A DNA stretch of 64,000 bases. Source: Lepraria neglecta (lineage: Eukaryota; Ascomycota; Lecanoromycetes; Lecanorales; Stereocaulaceae). The notes under the pieces were generated by a model. It was given only the letters and a program-made list of their open reading frames with translations, had not been told where the DNA came from and searched no databases. A program made the translations under genes and the position numbers. The stretch is taken from NCBI GenBank assembly GCA_033220425.1, contig CM065652.1, positions 1,178,001 through 1,242,000 on the forward strand. Reading direction: 5' to 3'. Within the stretch, counting starts at the first letter, position 1; every line of letters starts with the position of its first letter. Of this stretch, positions 1 to 11,775 are shown one piece after another.

Positions 1-1756
1 CGGGGGCTAAAATTTCGGAAACTGAATTCTTTTGGGGGAATCATAGAATACAATCAATCAGAAACGTACAGCCCGGCAGCCAACAGTCGGTGAAAAGATC
101 TTCATCTAGATCACTGCGGGAGGATTCGAACTGAGCGTCACAACTCCATTTGTTTTATTCCAGCGACATTGATCAGACCGACCCGTTATCTCGTTTCAGC
201 CACGAACTTAGAAGCCTGGGCACGGCAAGCTCCTGTGGTACCACACGATAGTCAAGTATTCAGGAACAGCCAAGATAGTGGCCAACGCTATGTACGCCAA
301 CAGTGCTGATATGGCTCGCAAACATTGAAGAAACCATCTGGAACAGATCTTAACCTCAGACTATTTTCTTGATGATCGAGAGTTCTGAGCAGAATTATTG
401 TCTGGTTTAGGCACCAAGTGTGAGCAAGAGGGGTACGCTATGCACTCACTTGGCACATGAGTAATCATTATTACTGGACAAATGCCGAGAACGCAAGAAC
501 GGGCACAAGCGATCGAGAGACCAACAAATTCGGGCCTAACATTATAAATTTCTTTGAAAGCGAGCCAACGATCAGGTGCATACAACCTGAAGAGGGTTAG
601 TATCTTAGTATCACCAGCCAGGTTCTGTCCTGTGCGTTATTAACTCTCCTGGGTCTGGATATCGTCGATCGCCTGCCGTCATAGTCAGATTTCGGCGTAC
701 GACAAAGATCCGGGAAAAACAGAGGGTCAGCTGGTTGTTGACGTCGAAATAAATTCGAGGATGAGAGATTTATGGCCATTGAAACTGACGAATGCAAACC
801 ATTACCCTGCATTACGTTACTCTAGCTGCCCTGACAAAGGGCGTAGTCTGCTTAAAGTTATGCCACTTATATGCACTTTGTGCAAACCCGGGCCCAAAGA
901 AAAGACCGAACGACCGCAAACTCAACCAATGACATGCCCGCCATCCTTTTGCAATCAACAAAGCAGCACGAGCAGGACCAGTCGCAGTCGCAGCGCTAGC
1001 TTTACGTTCCTATTACCCCAATTCTCTCCACTCACATGTCATTGCTGCAGCGCGCATCACACCGCTAAGGTGCTTCCGTCATATCGGCAAGAGCCAACAT
1101 TATGAACCTGCTCGAATCTTCGCACTAACCCACGGTGCGACCAAGGTTAGCTTTCAGCCTTCAGGAGAGATCCCCGATCCAACGGTATTCAGCTCATTCC
1201 CGGTTATGCTTTCCACATCTTCCTGATTTGACGATCAAGGTTACAGCGGAGTTAACAATCTGACATTCTCCATGTTTGCCAAGATTCTGGACGCTCTTTG
1301 GCTCCGAACCCGACGGACGAAGGCACTCCCTGACCCCTTCCAGTTTCATCCTGCCAGCATAAGGTTGACGTACAAAGCGGCTATGCTACATCCTTGCAAT
1401 CCTTATTAATTATTATCTGCCATAATGGGACCCGATATGCAACCAGCTGACTGAGTCAATATTAGCCGGGTTGATTTCATATAATTTACAGCCCCCCATC
1501 TCTTTTCAACTTCACAACATCACCTCTCTGCCACGTTTATGTACCTCCTACCTGCATTGCATTAGTCTTATCCACCCGTAGAGCTTTCATAAGCCTCTCT
1601 TGCACGCCAAACGCTAATAACTCCTGTACCTTTCAATACTAGCGGCTGCCTAGCATATTCCTGTGGTGTTGCTCCACAGCGTCTCTATTTGGTTTGGACC
1701 TCGCCCACATTGTACCCCACTTGGGAACGGTATTCCGCCTCTGGGATCCTATCATT
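1..1756. other. Intergenic, no gene seen; probable promoter of the Zn2Cys6 gene
   Basis: Only short overlapping open frames without domain signatures are present. The 1490-1690 part is pyrimidine-rich, as is usual upstream of ascomycete genes, and directly precedes the regulator gene starting at 1757. No tRNA, repeat or transposon end was recognised. Confidence 0.5.
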
Positions 1757-2861
1757 ATGGGTAGCCAACACAGGGATCCGCTTTCAGATTCTGAGACCAG
1801 CGGCCGCAAGAGAGTTTGTAAGGCCTGTGACCGATGCAGATTAAAAAAATCAAAGGTTCAATCCAAGCACAATGCGTGATTGAACCGCAGCTCATCCAAA
1901 CAGTGTGACGGATCAAGTCCATGCAATCGATGTCAGACAGACAATCAAGTATGTGTCTTTGGGGAGCGCAAGAAGTCTCACGACAAGGTTTATCCTAAAG
2001 GGTGAGCCAATCTGCTGAAGCATTGGAGACACGAAGCTGACGCCCTCTAAGATACGTCGAAATGCTCGAGCAGCAGCAAGAGAAGCTAGTCAATGCCACA
2101 CGAGAATTATACACCCGCGCAGTAGATGGTGGGAGATGGCCCGGACAGCCATTACAGGTCACACCTAAAGGATATCCCCTCACTCATGACATTCTTGAGC
2201 GGTTGGGGCTCCTCAGGCTTGGACCTCAAGATGATGGGACTTTTGAAGAAAACACAGAGATTTTACGGCAGAAGATGATGATAATAAAGCAAGAAGAGAA
2301 TCCATATCCCACACCAACTACAACGCAATCGGAATTTAGCCCGGTCGACAGCCCAAATTATGAGTTGACGTCCAGATCTTTCGTAGACGGCATGCCTCGG
2401 ACCCCATTTCAACCGACACCGCCTATAAGTCCTGAGGAGCAAGAGTCGATGATATTTCCGGTAAACGGTCTAGGTATTGACACATCTATGTGTATGGAAT
2501 CGACGTCGATACAAGCATGTCAGGCTTGGATCCCTTCTGCATCCAGGTATGTGCGGAGTTCTTTTCCCTTAATGTACGTCGTAGTCTTTATAAGAGGAGC
2601 TGTCTCGAGGGCAAAACATGGGGATTTAACCCCTGTATACTCTAAACCCCGATCTTATAACCCCTTCGCGGACTCAGGTGCTGATTCCGAGTTATCTATA
2701 GGTATGGAGATGATACAGACTATCTTGGCTACAATTGTGCGCCTACCTACGCCAACCTGGAGATGTTACACCAGAGATCGAATCCATGCTTACCGATATC
2801 ATCCTGTTTCGAGGACGATAATGCGATGAGTGGTATGGGGATTAATACGATGTTAGCTTGA
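1757..2861 (+). CDS. Zn(II)2Cys6 fungal transcription factor, four exons
   Basis: Predicted nuclear DNA-binding regulator of 283 aa. Exons read as 1757-1855, 1904-2001, 2052-2546 and 2702-2861, all joined by GT/AG introns that keep the frame. The zinc cluster spans the first intron: C-x2-C-x6-C-x5-C-x2-C-x6-C within residues about 24-50, with the basic RLKKSK segment between the second and third cysteine. Just after it comes GYVEMLEQQQEKL, probably a short coiled coil for dimerisation, then a conserved-looking segment with HDILERLGLL. The middle is Pro/Ser/Thr-rich. The last exon ends in an acidic, Cys-containing tail. The ATG at 1757 is chosen because it is the first in-frame ATG before the cluster. 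The product is short for the class and no fungal-specific TF middle domain is visible. Target genes are unknown. The 155-bp third intron is the least certain boundary. Confidence 0.85.
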
Positions 2862-3457
2862 AGGTGTCACAGCAACGTGAGAGTAATTTAATGGGGCATT
2901 TGGGTTGGGCTGTGTTCATGATGCATGGGAAGCGGATACTAGCGTTTGCTACGAAATCAAGTAAATATGTCCTCTACCTCAGCTTGCATCACAGCGAACT
3001 CTATTCAATTACTCCAGAATCTTCTCTCTCAACTGTGACGAAGCCCAAGCGAGGGTTTAGTCCGGAGCCATCTCCAACTCTCTCGTGGGAGAGGGATCGG
3101 CACCTCCAATACCAAGAGCTTCGACAGCGCCATAGGCTTATCGGTTTCAGCACAGCACCCCCTACTAAGGGATGTCGAAAGAAATTGAACAGTTCTCCAG
3201 AGAACGGATCATCGCCTTTTCCAAAAGATAACGTGCAACACGTGGCACCATCTTCTACCGAGACCAAAAGTTTTAATTAATTGAACCGAGGACCGACGTA
3301 ATTAGACGGGACGTCATTCCGTCCATTCACATTTCAACTTCACCACACCCACCTTCACAATTAGCATTATCTGCAAGTCTGGAAGTCCTCCGCGGAATTT
3401 GGCCGTCGTAGACAACTCCGCATCCACACCGCAACCGTGTCGAGCTAAACGAACTTA
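2862..3457. other. Intergenic: 3' UTR of the regulator and promoter of the epimerase
   Basis: An open stretch follows the regulator stop, but it begins without a good start and shows no domain, so it is read as 3' UTR. The last 150 bases are pyrimidine-rich and lead into the ATG at 3458. Confidence 0.5.
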
Positions 3458-4536
3458 ATGCCCGAATCAGCCTTCACGTTCCTCTCCCAAGGAGCAACTA
3501 TCCAAGAATTCAGGATCAGTAATCACAACATCGTCCTGGGTTTCCCAGAAGCGAAATTCTACAAGACGCACAATGTGCCCTACTTCGGGGAAACGATCGG
3601 ACGCACCACGAACCGCGTGAAGGATGCGCAGCTGCATGACCTTAATGGAAAGACTTATCAACTGCATGCTAATGATGGACCGAACTGCTTGCATGGAGGG
3701 AAGGAAGGGTGGGGCAAGAAGGATTTTGAGGGCCCAAGACCTGTGATGAGGGGTGGGAAGGAGGGAGTGCAGTTTACGTACTTGAGTCGGGATGGGGAGG
3801 AGGGATATCCGGGGACAGTGGAGTGTCGTGTTTGGTATACGGCTGGTAAGGAGGGGGAGGTGACGGTGCTGGATGCGGAGTATCAGGTTGAGTTTGTGGG
3901 GGATGAGTGTGAGGAGACTGTGGTGGGGGTAACGAATCACAGGTATGGCCATTTACCACCATCTACTGCCATCTGCATCTAATTGAAGATTGATCAAATC
4001 AATGATGTGTTTTCAGCTACTTCAACCTCAACCCTACCTCCCCAACGATCGCAGACCACCTCATCAACCTCTCAACAACCAACCACCTAGCCCTCGACTC
4101 GAACTCCATCCCAACCGGGGACATCATCCCTCACCCCTCCGCCCCCTCCCCAAATACACCCTTCACCCTAGGCGCCAACCACCCCTCCTTCGACGACTGC
4201 TTCGTCCTCGATCCCCACCCAACCACCATCCCCCTAGACACGCGCACCGTTCCCCTCCGACATCTCGTCACCCTTTCACATCCAGCTACGAAACTACATC
4301 TCGAAATACTGAGCACGGAACCGGCGTTTCAGTTTTATACGGGCGAGCATATTGATGTGCCGGAGCTGGTTGGGAGTGATGGGGTTAAGATCCCGGGGAT
4401 GGGACCGAGGAAGGGGATTGCGGTTGAGCCGAGTAGGTATGTGGATGCGCAGAGACGGGAGTGGATGGGGATGTGTAGGTTGAAGAAGGGGGAGGTTTGG
4501 GGGGCTAGGAGTCGGTATCGGGCTTGGGAGGAATAG
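3458..4536 (+). CDS. Aldose 1-epimerase (galactose mutarotase)
   Basis: Cytosolic enzyme interconverting alpha and beta anomers of galactose or glucose, feeding the Leloir pathway. Two exons, 3458-3942 and 4017-4536, with a 74-bp intron, give 334 aa, the usual family length. Visible family motifs are GETIGRTTNRV (about residues 46-56), LHGGKEGWG (the substrate-binding His region), NHSYFNLN (catalytic acid His; the intron splits the Ser codon of this motif), LEILSTEPAFQFYTG, and AVEPSRYVDA, which carries the catalytic Glu. No signal peptide is seen. The second exon is C-rich at third positions. Start is the ATG closest to the conserved beginning. Fungal homologues vary in sugar preference, so the exact substrate is inferred only. 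Confidence 0.93.
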
Positions 4537-7500
4537 GGGGGTTGATGGTATTGATGATTTCTACGACGGCCAAGGGATATGAGTAATGGGATTGCATGGA
4601 TTTGGATTTGGACGGGTTAGGGCTAGTGCATGGTTTTGACAGGCATATATACAATATGAGAGCATGATAGCTTGAACTGTACATATATACAAAAAGCAGA
4701 GCGGAACGGAACAGAACAACATCGCATGCGGAAATCTCCTCAACACCGCCATACATCATCGCCACACGCACTTGAGGCATTTCTAATCCTCCCCCCATCC
4801 CTCGTAAAAACCCATACCCAAAGCGTTACCACTTCCATACCACAGACTCCCTTAGCCTTCACGCAATCACACACGGACCCTTGTTCCCAAGCCTGAGCCG
4901 AGATGCAGGCTTCAAATTATTATTACTATTATTATTATTATTATTATTATCATCACAACCTTGGCAGCGAGCAAGCGGTAGTATCTCCGAAATCATCATC
5001 ATTAAAATAATATGATCGACACTCCCGCCACTCGATTGTAATAAGTCCTCAAGCCCGAAGTCTCGCTCGCGCTCGGATAGCGGGGCGAATATTGATAGGC
5101 AGGGTCGAAGTTCCAAGCCGGTAGCTACGGCCGCTTCTCGGACGCTTCCCTCGTCCGAACTTCGGCGGCCGGGATAAGTACGAGCCTACTGACCTTACCT
5201 GTCTTAAATTATTTTTTGTGCACGGTACATGGAGGGGAGTGGAAATATTTGGAATCGAATCGCTGCCATTGAAATGGAAACGGAAACAGAAACGGGGGTA
5301 TTGGACGGTTGAGGGAATTTTAGGGCAGAGGGGTTGAGGTCTTTATGCGCAAAGTTGCGGTGCTGCCGACGCCGACGCCGACGCTGTGTATAGGGGAGCA
5401 AATTGGAAGGGTGTTGCCAAGACTTGGATGAGATGGGATAGGCTTGGGATGATCAGAGGTGTTTATGGAGTATATAGAGTCTGCTTTCTTCTAATGAGGA
5501 GGCAGAAAGTATTGGAACCTCCTGTCTCGATCATCGTCTTCTTCTTGTGATACCATCCAGCCCCTTTTTCAAGTCTTGCGCAACCGTCCTATAGCCCCGA
5601 CTACTCTCTGCACCATTGCTGTAGGTACCAGTAACTTCGACCCAGCTCTCGAGCCTTGCCGTGGTAGACACTCCACTCCATGTACCAATTCATCGACCAT
5701 GTATTTCTTCACCTGGTATCGCAACACCGTATCCTCCGTCCCATAACGATTTCTCGGCGGAGTGACTAAGTTGGGTAACAAGAGGGCGATGATACACGAC
5801 ACACATCCTAATGGCTTTTACCTGGCAGCGAAACCGAGTTGTCGGAAAGGCGGTGATTGTGGAGGTTTAGTGGGAGAAGTAGGGGTTGGACGAGGCGCGG
5901 ATTCGATGGAAGAGGTGAGACGATGGGTTGTAGTCCTTGATAGTCGATCATGCGGACTGGCCAGGTGTCAGATACACAAGAGGCTATCTGATGGCCTGTC
6001 AGCTGTCAGTGTTTCAGCGAGACTATCGAAACTGCAAATTCCTGCTGTTGGATCTGTCAGGAACTGGGTTCATTACGACGAGACATGGGCCATGGGGGCG
6101 CGTCAAACAACATGTACCAAACGTGTTTGCCGTATCGCTTTTTTCTGATGATCTTCACAACGATAGCTTCGTTGTAGGTGAGTGAATATGGGACTGGTCT
6201 TCTGGCATGGAGAGTGTCGAGATCTCGAGTACGATGGTCAATTGTCCGAGTCGCTGCGGTCATTGCTGGAACAAGGCCTAGTCAGAATACCACAACCACG
6301 CGACCGGAAGGCTCGCAGATAAGTGCACAAGACTCGATTTCAGAGCCGCACAGGGTGGTCTTCGCGGCCTAGGAGAGCCAGAACGTACGTCGGGGATGAG
6401 ATCCGCTCTGATTGATTGCTCTTGCAGGAAAGCAGACCTCATTGAGATCCTAATTCTTTGCCAAATTTGCAACCGAGGTCTCCAAACCCGAGCTTCTGGC
6501 TCGGGAAGGGCACACTTAACGGGTTGTAGCGGCACCAGTACCGTCTACTGCATGTTGGAAAGGGCATGGAGCGGGGAAAGCGATTCTTGAAGGCTTCAGG
6601 CGAAGAAAAGTATTTTGCGGCCATCATAGGAATGTTTGTAATAGACTTGCATGCAGCAGCTGCCCTCCATGAAAAAATTCTCAGGCAGCAATCGATGCCG
6701 TCACGCCCCTTCCGCTTCCAGAAATGCCGCACAGGCTTAGAAATTTGGCCTCATTCCGGTCGAAGGGCCAGTGTTCTAGGGGCTATGTCATTGGCTCAGG
6801 GTCTTAGATTGTTACCAAATCTCCACCCTGCCATGAAGTCGCTCCCATAGGGTCGCCACCTAGGACATAGTAGTCTGAGACGGCCCATGCCCCAGCTCGG
6901 CTGAGCCATTTGAATGGTCTAATGCTGTAGTGCCAGTCCAGCCCTCAATCGTTGGGAGTAGCCCCTGAACCCTTGGCCGTGCAGATTTCACATTGGTCAG
7001 GACCATAGGCGGCAGAGCAGGAGTAGGTATTGCCGGCGAATTCTGCATTGACAAAGCATGAATAAGCTCGGCGTGCTTGGATAATGGGACGCATATAGTC
7101 GGGACATTGTAGATATGCATGTTAGACTGCATGTCAAATGCCCATGGTTTCTTGTTTTGCACATGTCAACGCTAGAGTTCATAGCGCTGGTGAAGACTTC
7201 TGCTGCAAGACAGGCTACGACGGATGCCACGTGTGTGAAGTCATGGAGATAGCTTCTGGTCTTGGTTGTCTAGGGGCGGGCGGTCGACTTCTGCTAGCGA
7301 GGAGTTGCATTGTCTTAGGATTCGCATCTGTTCCATTTTCCAATGGTCCAGCACTTCCTGTAGCCTGAACTGACAAGCACTTTCAACATTATGAAGTCGT
7401 GGAGGGTGTTATCGAGGTGTAGCACATTGGGAAGCCATGGTGGGACTTGAACGACCAGAATGCTTGGACGACTCGTTCTGGCATATTCCTTAGCGGCAGA

Positions 7501-8248
7501 TTTAATCTATTTTACCACCAGCCAAGCCAAGCCAAGCCAGGAGATGCTATCACTTGTAGCTCATGGTTAGTCCAATCAATTTTGCTCCACTGTTTTTGAC
7601 GTCTGAAGGCTGACCTCACAATTGTTTCATCACGGCTAGTACTCCATTTGGTGATGCAAATTCGTTGGTGCCCCTTGATAAAATAATAGAAGCTGGAATC
7701 GCTGATTATGCTGAACCATAAGGACTTCATGATGATATCTTTCTACAGAGAATTATTCTGCACAAGGGATCGAGCGCTCCACGTATCTTGCTCAAGCGAT
7801 GGCGTTCTGCACGAGTGGGCGAATATGGATTACTGATCTATGGCAATTTGAATTTATCTGCAGATCCTCGAGTTAATTTATGCAAGTTCGAAATGCACTT
7901 CGCAGAAGGATTCTTTGGAGGTGGGGGAAGTAGAGGTACGTGCAGAAGGAATATTACATGGAGATGCAGTATGGAACAATTTCTGATGATATGGGTCTGT
8001 AAAATGTTTGTAATTGAAAAGTTTTGTTGAGCGTACGTACTTTCAAGAAGCTTTTGTGAACGCTTTGGTAGCATCGATAGTGGCTGAGTCGGTGAGTTCG
8101 ATATCTGGCTGGCGCCTTGCAGCCCATTGTTTTTCGAGCTGATTGCATCTGGCACTTGACTGGCGTCATTTTCGCATTATTCGCCAGCGTTTGTTGAATA
8201 GTTGTGTCGCTGTTATTCTCGATGGTGTCCCTTGGTGAGCCATCCTTA
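4537..8248. other. Long intergenic stretch without a supported gene
   Basis: About 3.7 kb with only short open frames (up to about 130 codons) on both strands, none with a recognisable domain or a convincing splice series. It includes an ATT microsatellite and a short CCGACG-type repeat near 5367-5385. It could hold a long non-coding transcript or strongly decayed genes; nothing specific is supported. Confidence 0.4.
4916..4951. repeat. (ATT)n microsatellite
   Basis: A run of about twelve ATT/TTA triplets with one interruption, seen directly. It lies in the intergenic stretch after the epimerase. Confidence 0.9.
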
Positions 8249-9203
8249 TCAAATAATCTTCAACGAAAAGTCGACGTGCGGCACCCCCTGGTGTATACTA
8301 CTCGTGCTGATAACGTCCACATCTTTGCAAACGAACTCCTTCACATTCGCTTCCGTCAATCCACCGCTGACTTCAAGCAGGAATTCTCTCTTCCCCCTCC
8401 ACCGTTCCTTCAAGCTTCTGGCTGCAACTTTAACGCCTTCGCCAGTAAAGTTATCAAGCATAACGATATCGGCACCCGCATTGATGGCTTCGTCAGCCTC
8501 CTCCTCAATCTGGCATTCCACTTCCACCTTGATAGCCATACCCCCAGCAGCTTTCGCCGCCTTCACCGCCCTGGTGATACTTCCAGCAGCTTTAACATGA
8601 TTATCCTTCAGCATTGTCATGGCACTCAAGTCTACCCTATGAGGATCACATCCACCAGCAAGCATGCCATATTTCTCTACCAATCTAAAGCCCGGGGTGG
8701 TTTTGCGCGTGCCACAAAGGGTATTGGGGTAGCCTGCTTGCCGGACGAGGGAGAGTAGGTGAGCACTCTTGGTTGCAATGCCGGAGCAGCGGGCGAGCGT
8801 GTTGAGGGCGACACGCTCGCCGAGGAGGATTTTGCGAACGGGACCGCGGACGGTGGCGATGTGGGTTATGGGTTTGAAGGTGGTGCCTTCGGGGTGGTGC
8901 CATTCTACTCTGGGAACTGGGGTGTTAGCTCGGGTTTGATATGGTAGATTAGGTAGGAGCAGGGTGGGGAGGCGAGCATGAAGAAGCCTACGTGCAGTCT
9001 AATTGTCTGAAGACTTCATCGAAAAATGGAACACCTGCTACCATGCCTGGACTCTTCCCTAGTAGTTTCGCCTCAGCCATTGCTTCTCCTACGACGAATC
9101 CACCGTAGTCGAAGCTCGGGCAGTCTTCTTCTAGCCATGTTGATACCATGCGCTTGTAGGTTTGCGGGAGGAGATGGGCGACGTTTCCACTGCTGGTGGC
9201 CAT
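8249..9203 (-). CDS. bna6: Nicotinate-nucleotide pyrophosphorylase (quinolinate phosphoribosyltransferase)
   Basis: Converts quinolinate and PRPP to nicotinate mononucleotide, CO2 and PPi, the last committed step of de novo NAD synthesis from tryptophan. Two exons on the minus strand, 9203-8992 and 8909-8249, with an 82-bp intron, give 290 aa, the normal family size. Exon 1 encodes the N-terminal alpha/beta part ([19 protein letters not shown]). Exon 2 encodes the barrel with [32 protein letters not shown] (PRPP/quinolinate-binding Arg and Lys), [22 protein letters not shown] and the closing STSSIHQG. The enzyme is usually a cytosolic hexamer in eukaryotes. Frame is continuous and all family landmarks are present, so it looks functional. 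Confidence 0.96.
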
Positions 9204-9761
9204 GGCCTTTGGGGAGATGTGATAGCGGTTGTTCCGGAGCCCTCGAGCAGTCGTTGCAGATGCGTAGTCTCAGAGATTTGAGTGACAGTTGTTCTAAGCC
9301 TATCTTGGGGCAGCCGTGTGTAGAGTATTTATTGGAGGAGAGAAAGCATTGAATGACCGAGAAGAACCTTGGGTCTTAAGTCCGACTCGTCCGATTCATA
9401 GACTTGCCTATTTGGGACATTAAGCCCTAAGTGCCTCAGTAAACTGCCCTCGAGTCGTATACAAAGATCTAGTTGCACGTGTCTACAGTTATATGATCGT
9501 CAGTCGAAAGCACCGAGGTCTTGCAAATGTTTTATTTATCTTGTTGCATGCATTTGTATACAATTGCATCCTAGATGCTGACCCTGTTCCAGAGCATCTG
9601 GCCCTTGCAAAAAAGAACCACCCATGACCTGTCGTTCACGCATTTGATGTCGTTGTCGCTGTCTTCGTCATGTCATCCATGATCCAAAGGGTATCAGTCC
9701 CGACTCCCCAATATTGAAGCTCCTATGCCAACATCAAACGAACGCCTTTCGCTGCCCAGTC
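9204..9761. other. Intergenic: probable promoter of the NAD gene and 3' UTR of its neighbour
   Basis: This interval lies between the 5' end of the minus-strand phosphoribosyltransferase gene and the 3' end of the minus-strand gene at 9762-10574. No other coding signal or repeat is seen. Confidence 0.5.
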
Positions 9762-10574
9762 CTAAATTTCTAAAAAGCGAACTTTCCTACCCTCCTCTGC
9801 CCTGCTACTATTCTCTCCTTGATCAATAGCATAAGCTCCTGATGCAATATCCACATCTCTCCTCCTGCGCCGATCGCTCCTCTTCTGCCTTGCCTCCCTT
9901 GCCTCCCTGTTCTTCCACTCCGCGACCTGCCTCTTCCTTCTCTCACTCCTCGCATTTGCTATTGCTGGCGTAGGCAAGAAGCCAACCCCATTAATACCGT
10001 AGCCATCATCTGTTGGATCACTAGGGTTATGACCTGTAATTTCGGTATCTGTCCACCATAATGCGTGAGGTGGAGGGGAAGGAGACTTCAGTTTCGTAGC
10101 TGATGGCGGAGGCGTTGGTGATGATACCGGCCGTAGACGTGGGGTCTCGGGAAACTCGAGAGGCAAGGTTCGAGATTGAGGTTGAAAAGCAGGTCGTGAT
10201 GTTCCTAATGGCGGGCCACTGGAACTGGGTGGAGGCGTGATAGGACCCACGAAGCTTTGGGATGGTAGGAATATTTGAGGACGGAAGCTGCTAGATTCGT
10301 TGTTTGAGCCGCCACTCTGAGGTGCAATTGGTGGGCCGAAGTCCAGCTTTGGTATTTGATGTTGCTCTTCCAAGTCTAGGTTTTGTAGATGCCCTGCAAC
10401 GGATGTCCGGGGGCTGCCCTCCCTGGAACGAGCTTCCGGTAGCGAAGGACGAGTTGGCAGATTGGTAGTCCTCAAGCGTGAGGGGGACGGAGCGTAGGTA
10501 AACAGCATTCCATCATCGTCTCGTTTTCGCTTTGGTGACATGTACGAGCTGCTCGGTGGGGTTGAGTCTTCCAT
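9762..10574 (-). CDS. Conserved fungal protein, disordered, function unknown
   Basis: Single exon of 270 aa from the ATG at 10574. Residues 1-170 are Pro/Ser/Thr-rich and probably disordered, with a basic PKRKRDD motif near the start that could be a nuclear localisation signal. The C-terminal 100 residues differ in character: ALWWTDTEITGHNPSDPTDD, then GYGINGVGFLPTPAIANARS, then a strongly basic helix (RRKRQVAEWKNREAREARQK) that looks coiled-coil or nucleic-acid-binding. I recall similar C-termini in hypothetical ascomycete proteins but know no assigned function. An upstream non-ATG extension is open, but the ATG is preferred. Confidence 0.75.
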   Translation of the reverse strand: MEDSTPPSSSYMSPKRKRDDDGMLFTYAPSPSRLRTTNLPTRPSLPEARSREGSPRTSVAGHLQNLDLEEQHQIPKLDFGPPIAPQSGGSNNESSSFRPQIFLPSQSFVGPITPPPSSSGPPLGTSRPAFQPQSRTLPLEFPETPRLRPVSSPTPPPSATKLKSPSPPPHALWWTDTEITGHNPSDPTDDGYGINGVGFLPTPAIANARSERRKRQVAEWKNREAREARQKRSDRRRRRDVDIASGAYAIDQGENSSRAEEGRKVRFLEI

Positions 10575-11775
10575 TATGTTCCTGGTAGTTCGGAGTGAGT
10601 TGTATTCGGGTTCAGACAAAACGAGGTCTTTGGACTAAGGGCTTCAAAATATACAGGTCCATCGTGACGATATCCTAGGGCATTGATTCATCAAATCTCG
10701 CTGTAGGCGGGTATGCGTTCTTTTGTCAGCTTTGATTATGGAACGCTGAAGTATCAGAGGTATGAATTAGCCTAGTGCGGTGAGTGCGGGTCGGTCTCCG
10801 GGGTCCATGTGGGGAAGAAGCCCTGGCCTGAAAGCTTCTCAACGGTCTAGGCTCATTGCCCCTTCCATTGTTTACCAATTTCACTCTTCAGAAAGCTGCA
10901 AGACTCTGATCTTCTTGACATCCTGCCTGCATTCGTGACCAGTCATACGGCGTTCTCCAACTTCAAGAATTGGCGACGGTAAAGAGCCAAACCGCGTCCT
11001 AGGATTCAGCTGATGCTACCATAACTTTCTTAGCTGTACGCAAGGTCCCTACCGGAGATGAACATGCTCTCTAAAGTTTAAGCCTCTGAGATCTTTCACA
11101 AGCTTTAAAAGAGAGCTCTGCTTCCAGATCCTCTCTCAAGAGCTGGTCCTAATGGCGCAGCTCACTCACCATACATCTAGCTATTCAATACTAAGATGGC
11201 TTCTTCCAATATGACTCTGGGATGAAAAGGATTCGTTATTATAATTTCGAATGCCGCCAGATTGTGAGGCTGATGGGGAGACAGAATCCTTCTGCAAGAT
11301 CGAAGCCGTTTACTTCCACTTTCGGCAGGAATGATCCAGGACTATCGTCTGATTGATCAACTAAAGGCTGTCTTCCCTCCTAAATATCATTGGAACACGA
11401 GCATTGAATCATTTGACGCATGCAAGTGCCGAGAATCCCAACCTGGACGTCTCACGTTACAAGTGCTGGGTGAGACGCTCGCGGATGTTTCAAAGGTTTC
11501 CGAAGGATGCGCTAAGCCACTGCTAAGCCCACTTTAGCGATGCATGATCCTATTTTCGTGGTCTACAGCCTCGCTACCGCTGGTGTATAGATATGTTTAA
11601 CATTCCATCCACTTAACATTTTTTTCACTCAATATTTGTTGCTGTGTTCTTATACTTTACACTTCTCAACTTTTATCTCAACAGCTTTTCCGCCTGAACG
11701 TTGCAACTGTACTCCCATCTCTCTTGCTCTGGCTGCGAGGATAATCTGCACTTCGAAAAGCCTGATACAGCCAAA
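10575..11775. other. Divergent intergenic region, no gene seen
   Basis: Lies between two divergently transcribed genes, so it probably carries both promoters. The last 200 bases before 11776 are T/C-rich. Only short open frames without domain signatures occur. Confidence 0.5.

Noticed and set aside
115-140. tRNA-like word GGATTCGAAC
   Set aside because: Only the T-loop resemblance is present; no cloverleaf.
2858-3280. 140-codon plus frame overlapping the end of the Zn2Cys6 gene
   Set aside because: It overlaps the last codon of a well-supported gene, has no domain or good start, and fits a 3' UTR.
3467-3952. 161-codon minus frame opposite the epimerase
   Set aside because: Antisense shadow of the mutarotase exon.
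8685-8903. Arg/Pro/His-rich minus frame in the QPRT gene
   Set aside because: Out-of-frame shadow; the correct frame through this part reads QPRT motifs without a break.
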